Assembly: GCA_017413145.1 (NCBI GenBank)
Contig: JAFPUX010000311.1
Coordinates: 1 to 8,296 of the forward strand
Length of the DNA stretch: 8,296 bases
Source: Kiritimatiellia bacterium
Lineage (GTDB): Bacteria; Verrucomicrobiota; Kiritimatiellia; RFP12; UBA3636
Direction of reading: 5' to 3'
Part shown: piece by piece, positions 5,102 to 8,296 of the stretch
Layout of the letters: each line of letters begins with the position of its first letter
Position numbering within the stretch: position 1 is the first letter of the stretch
The notes under the pieces: model-generated
Told to the model about the DNA's origin: nothing
The model's database searches: none
The model's input: only the letters and a program-made list of their open reading frames with translations
Program-made: the position numbers and the translations under genes

Positions 5102-6753
5102 ATCCTCCCCCGCTTTCCCTGAACGGTTCCTGGGCCTTCCGCTTCGAAGAAGGAGCCCTCCTCGCGGACGCCGCGATGCCGGACTTCGCCGCGTCCGGCA
5201 CCATTCCCGTGCCCGCGTGCTTCGACGCGATGCCGGACTGGCTCCTCAAGCGCGGCGTCGGCCTCTACCGCCGCGCGTTCCGCCTCGACCGCGACGTCCC
5301 CGCCGCGTGGCTCCGCGTGGACGGGATGGGGCTCGTCGGCTCGTTCTTCCTCGACGGCCGCCCGCTCGGGACGAGCGCCCTCCCCTACTCCACGCTGCGC
5401 TTCCCGACCGGCCCTCTCGCCGCCGGGGAGCACGTGCTCTCCGCCGCGCTCGGCAACCGCTTCGACGAACCGCTCCTCGCGATCGCCAAACCCTACTACG
5501 ACTTCTACCTGTACGGCGGCTTCTACCACGGCGTGTCGCTCGAGTTCGACGACCGCCGCCTCCGCGTCCGCACGCGCGACTTCCGCACCGGAACGGTCGA
5601 GGTCGAGGCCGTCGGCTTCGAATCGCCCGACTTCGACGCAACGCTCGTCTTCGACGGCCGCAACGCCGTCCCGGCCGCCTTCCGCGGCGGCCGCGCGGTC
5701 GTCCCCGTCCCGGACTTCCGCCTCTGGTCGCCGGAGTCGCCGAACCTCCACGAGGTCGAGCTCGACGGCGTCCGCGCGCGCTTCGGAATCCGTTCGTTCG
5801 AGGCGCGCGACCGGCGCCTGTGGCTCAACGGCGAGCCAATCGTCCTCAAGGGCGCGAACCGCCACGAGGCGCATCCGTCCTTCGGCGCGGCGACGCCCGA
5901 GGCCGTGATGTTCGCCGACGTCCAGAACCTCAAGGCGCTCGGCGCGAACTTCGTCCGCGGCGCGCACTACCCGCAGGCGGAGCGCTTCCTCGATCTCTGC
6001 GACGAGAACGGCCTCCTCGTCTGGGAGGAGTCGCTCGGCTGGGGCAACGGCACGCCGTGGAACGACCCGGGCGGGAAGGAGCTCGCCGACCCGCGCTTCC
6101 GCGCCGACCAGATCGCACAGACGCGCCTCATGGTCGAGAACTCGTTCAACCACCCGTGCGTCATGCTTCACGGTTTCCTCAACGAGTTCGAAAGCGCCTC
6201 GCCCGGCTGGAAGGCGCTGGCGGACGAACTGGCCGCCGCGATCCGGAGCTACGATTCCGGGCGGCTCGTCACGTTCGCGTGCAACCACAACGACAGCGAC
6301 GTATCGAACGAGAACACGGACGTCGTCTCTTTCAACGCCTACCCCGGCTGGATCGGCTCGCAGCCCGGCACGCCGGCGGAGTTGCGCGAGCTCATCCGCA
6401 GGGATCTCGCCGCCGCCGTCGCCCACCACCGCGCGAAGTGGGGCGACAAGCCGATCATAGTGTCCGAAACGGGCGCGTGCGGCGAATACGGCCGCCACGA
6501 CCCGGCCGCCGCGCAGTGGACGGAGGAGTTCGAAGCCGAATACCTCGCGGACGCCGCAAGCGCCGCGCTCTCGAATCCGGAGATCGCCGGATTCGCGATC
6601 TGGCAGCTCACGGACTGCCGCAGCTTCCACCGCGCGGGCGGCGACGTCCGCTGCAAACCCTTCGCGGAAAACCTCGCGGGCATCTACGACGGCTACCGCC
6701 GCCCGAAGCTCCCCGTCGTCGCCGCCGTGAAGGCCGCATTCGGCGTCCGCTAG
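5098..6753 (+). CDS. GH2 glycoside hydrolase (beta-glucuronidase/beta-galactosidase type), compact
   Basis: A 551-residue GH2 enzyme, retaining mechanism. The N-terminal sugar-binding beta domain opens with S-L-N-G-S-W-A-F (7-14), the immunoglobulin-like middle spans roughly 150-235, and the TIM barrel runs to the end. Landmarks are G-A-N-R-H-E (252-257), L-G-A-N-F-V-R (281-287), N-H-P-C-V-M (351-356), F-L-N-E (360-363) with acid/base Glu363, I-V-S-E-T-G (454-459) with nucleophile Glu457 and A-I-W-Q-L-T-D (500-506). True beta-glucuronidases carry N-x-K shortly before G-I-F; here the same place reads N-L-A-G-I-Y (525-530), so the carboxylate-binding Lys is absent and substrate is open. It is shorter than typical GH2 enzymes and has no signal peptide. 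The ATG overlaps the GH10 stop as ATGA, and the usable ribosome site is weak, so translation probably depends on GH10. The frame is open far upstream, but that part is a shadow of GH10. Confidence 0.88.
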   Translation: MNPPPLSLNGSWAFRFEEGALLADAAMPDFAASGTIPVPACFDAMPDWLLKRGVGLYRRAFRLDRDVPAAWLRVDGMGLVGSFFLDGRPLGTSALPYSTLRFPTGPLAAGEHVLSAALGNRFDEPLLAIAKPYYDFYLYGGFYHGVSLEFDDRRLRVRTRDFRTGTVEVEAVGFESPDFDATLVFDGRNAVPAAFRGGRAVVPVPDFRLWSPESPNLHEVELDGVRARFGIRSFEARDRRLWLNGEPIVLKGANRHEAHPSFGAATPEAVMFADVQNLKALGANFVRGAHYPQAERFLDLCDENGLLVWEESLGWGNGTPWNDPGGKELADPRFRADQIAQTRLMVENSFNHPCVMLHGFLNEFESASPGWKALADELAAAIRSYDSGRLVTFACNHNDSDVSNENTDVVSFNAYPGWIGSQPGTPAELRELIRRDLAAAVAHHRAKWGDKPIIVSETGACGEYGRHDPAAAQWTEEFEAEYLADAASAALSNPEIAGFAIWQLTDCRSFHRAGGDVRCKPFAENLAGIYDGYRRPKLPVVAAVKAAFGVR

Positions 6754-6761
6754 CGCGTTTC

Positions 6762-6767
6762 AGGGAG
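6762..6767 (+). promoter_or_regulatory. Ribosome binding site of the GH5-like gene
   Basis: AGGGAG sits 10 nt before ATG 6778 in the 24-nt gap after the GH2 stop. It is the strongest Shine-Dalgarno of the plus-strand operon and supports this start, which is also followed directly by a signal peptide. No terminator separates the genes, so co-transcription with GH2 is expected. Confidence 0.7.
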
Positions 6768-6777
6768 AAAGACGACC

Positions 6778-8296
6778 ATGAAGCGTTCGTTCCCCGGATC
6801 CATTCTGGCGGGCGCGGCCCTCGCGGCGCTCGCGTGCGGCGTTCGCGCCGAAACGCCCGCAACCATCGCCGTCGAGGGGCGCGGCCTGCCCGTCGTGCCG
6901 GGCGTCCTGCGCGACGGCGACAAGGTCGACTGGGGCTTCGCGAACTTCGTCGCGTTCGGCCCCGGCTGGGCCTACACGGCGCAGGACTACGCCGCGAAGG
7001 AGCTGAAAAAGGACGTGGTCGAGGACCCCGCGCTCGGCCGCGGGCTGCTCTACACCGGCAAGATCCGGGCCGGATCGCGCGGCCTCGCGATCCGCGAGGA
7101 GTTCTTCGACGTCTCGACGGACGGCGCCGCCCGGGCGCGCGTGCGCTGGACGATTTCCGCGCAGGACGGCAAGCCGATGCAGCTCGAGCGCGCCTACCTC
7201 CGCTTCCCGCTCGCGCTCGCGGACTTCGCCGGCGGCACGCTTTCCGGCAAGCCGCTCCCCGCCGATTACGGGCAGGAGTGGATCGACGCCGGCGGCGGGC
7301 GCTCGGTCGAGGCCGTCTCGAAGGACGGGACCAAGATCCTCCGCCTCGACGTGGCCCGGGGCAAGGTCGTCGTCTGGGACGGCCGCAAGAACAAGCTCGA
7401 CCGCTTCGAGCTCTGCGTCGACTTCCCCGACGCGAAGAACGTGACGAGCTCGACGGTCGAGTTCGACCTCTCGGGCGCGTTCGCGGACTCGGCCGGGAAG
7501 AAGCCCGGCCGGGTGGATCTCGGGCTCCCGCCGCCGCCCGCAAAGATCGTCGCCGGCGACAAGTGGGTCGTCTTCCCGTGGACGAACGACGTGAAGCCCG
7601 GCTCGATCCTCGACTTTTCGAAGGTCGTTCCGCGCGAGGCGCCCGCGGGCAAGGACGGCTTCGCGCGAGTCTCGCCCGAAGGCCACTTCGTGTTCGAGAA
7701 GGACGCGAAGAAGACGCCGCGCCGCTTCGTCGGCGGCAACCTCTGCTTCGACGCGAACTTCCTCTCGAAGGAGCAGGCCGACCGCGCCGTGCGGGACTTC
7801 GTCGCCCGCGGCTGGAACACGATCCGCTTCCACCACATCGACGTGACGATCACGAAGGACCAGTGGAACGACATCTGGAACCGCCGCACCTATCCGGAGA
7901 TTTCGCCCGAGCAGCTCGACCGCCTCGACTATCTCCTCGCGGCGTGCAAGAAAGCCGGCATCTACGTCACGTTCGACCTCTACGCGATGGGGTGCCTCGG
8001 CTCGTGCGACGGCTTCGACAAGCCGCTCAACTCCAACACCGTCAAGGCGATCGTCCCGATCCACAGGCCCGCCGAGGACCAGTGGTTCAAGCGCGCGATG
8101 GAGATCTTCGACCACGTGAATCCCTACACGGGCGTGAAGTGGAAGGACGAGCCGTCCGTGCTCTTCGTCACGCTCCTCAACGAGGACTCGATCGCGTCGG
8201 TCTGGTGGGGCGCGGCGGACGTCTACGTCGCGAAGTACAACGAGTGGGCGAAGGGCAAGGGCTACCCGCAGCTCGACAAGAAGGACATCGGCAAGC
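6778..8296 (+). CDS. Secreted GH5-like (cellulase-superfamily) protein with large N-terminal domain, 3' truncated
   Basis: 506 residues are visible before the window ends and no stop is reached. The N-terminus is a signal peptide: M-K-R-S, a hydrophobic core rich in Ala and Leu (9-22), and a likely signal peptidase I site V-R-A before Glu25. Residues 25 to about 310 form a beta-rich region I do not recognise, possibly an accessory sandwich. From about 317 the sequence reads as a GH5/clan A barrel: F-V-G-G-N-L-C-F-D (317-325), W-N-T-I-R-F-H-H (346-353) with Arg350, G-I-Y-V-T-F-D (394-400), and L-L-N-E-D (466-470), where Glu469 is the probable acid/base. The nucleophile Glu would lie beyond the window. 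It is the only product here with an export signal, so it probably acts in the periplasm or outside and cuts the polymer first. Substrate cannot be assigned. Cys20 is not preceded by a convincing lipobox. Clan assignment good, subfamily unknown. Confidence 0.8.
   Translation, partial: MKRSFPGSILAGAALAALACGVRAETPATIAVEGRGLPVVPGVLRDGDKVDWGFANFVAFGPGWAYTAQDYAAKELKKDVVEDPALGRGLLYTGKIRAGSRGLAIREEFFDVSTDGAARARVRWTISAQDGKPMQLERAYLRFPLALADFAGGTLSGKPLPADYGQEWIDAGGGRSVEAVSKDGTKILRLDVARGKVVVWDGRKNKLDRFELCVDFPDAKNVTSSTVEFDLSGAFADSAGKKPGRVDLGLPPPPAKIVAGDKWVVFPWTNDVKPGSILDFSKVVPREAPAGKDGFARVSPEGHFVFEKDAKKTPRRFVGGNLCFDANFLSKEQADRAVRDFVARGWNTIRFHHIDVTITKDQWNDIWNRRTYPEISPEQLDRLDYLLAACKKAGIYVTFDLYAMGCLGSCDGFDKPLNSNTVKAIVPIHRPAEDQWFKRAMEIFDHVNPYTGVKWKDEPSVLFVTLLNEDSIASVWWGAADVYVAKYNEWAKGKGYPQLDKKDIGK

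Noticed and set aside
5038..6630. Minus-strand frame of 530 residues opposite GH2
   Set aside because: It is antisense shadow, and GH2 has a full set of catalytic motifs on the other strand.
6829..6840. Lipoprotein signal at Cys20 of the GH5-like protein
   Set aside because: The residues before Cys are A-L-A, a poor lipobox, while V-R-A before Glu25 is a good signal peptidase I site. It is kept only as a weak alternative.
6760..8115. Minus-strand frame of 451 residues opposite the GH5-like gene
   Set aside because: It has Val/Asp/Arg-rich shadow composition, whereas the plus strand has a signal peptide, a ribosome site and clan A motifs.
1..8296. Mobile elements, CRISPR arrays or attachment sites
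   Set aside because: No transposase, terminal repeats, spaced direct repeats or integrase motifs were found, and codon style is even across the window.

Overview
The window is a stretch of very GC-rich bacterial DNA with strong G/C preference at third codon positions. It holds six protein genes and almost no spare sequence. Five of the six belong to families seen in carbohydrate breakdown: a glucuronoyl-esterase-like CE15 hydrolase, a sugar-phosphate-isomerase-type TIM barrel, a GH10-like glycosidase, a GH2 glycosidase and a secreted GH5-like protein. The sixth is an FAD-dependent oxidoreductase of the PF12831 type. This mix, with PF12831 oxidoreductases and AP_endonuc_2 isomerases beside unusual GH10 and GH2 enzymes, resembles PVC-superphylum polysaccharide degraders (Lentisphaerota, Kiritimatiellota, Verrucomicrobiota). 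That is an impression from family content and composition; no rRNA or marker gene is present to prove it.

Layout. The FAD oxidoreductase (+ strand) runs in from the left edge and ends at 1214. It appears to carry a one-base frameshift near position 25. It converges on the CE15 esterase (- strand, 2614 to 1262), and a perfect 10-bp-stem hairpin lies between the two stops. Upstream of CE15 on the same strand is the isomerase-type TIM barrel (3453 to 2659), which makes a two-gene minus-strand operon. A 205-bp divergent control region (3454-3658) follows. It holds two good sigma-70-like promoters whose -35 boxes are only 4 bp apart, and an 11-nt word that occurs once in each 5' leader. To the right, the + strand carries GH10 (3659-5101), GH2 (5098-6753, joined by an ATGA overlap) and, after 24 nt, a signal-peptide-bearing GH5-like gene that leaves the window at 8296.

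How the genes may work together. GH10, CE15 and a GH2 of beta-glucuronidase/beta-galactosidase type suggest attack on a glucuronic-acid-bearing xylan or a similar plant or host glycan. Only the GH5-like protein has a visible signal peptide. CE15, GH10, GH2 and the isomerase look cytoplasmic, which would fit an outer enzyme supplying fragments that are finished inside the cell. Several specificity residues depart from the textbook families. GH10 lacks the usual xylan -2 subsite signature, GH2 lacks the Lys of the glucuronidase N-x-K motif, and CE15 has Gln at one canonical catalytic-acid position. The true substrate may therefore not be ordinary glucuronoxylan. No transporter, SusC/D pair, regulator gene, RNA gene, mobile element or CRISPR array was seen. 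No gene-free stretch exceeds 300 bases.
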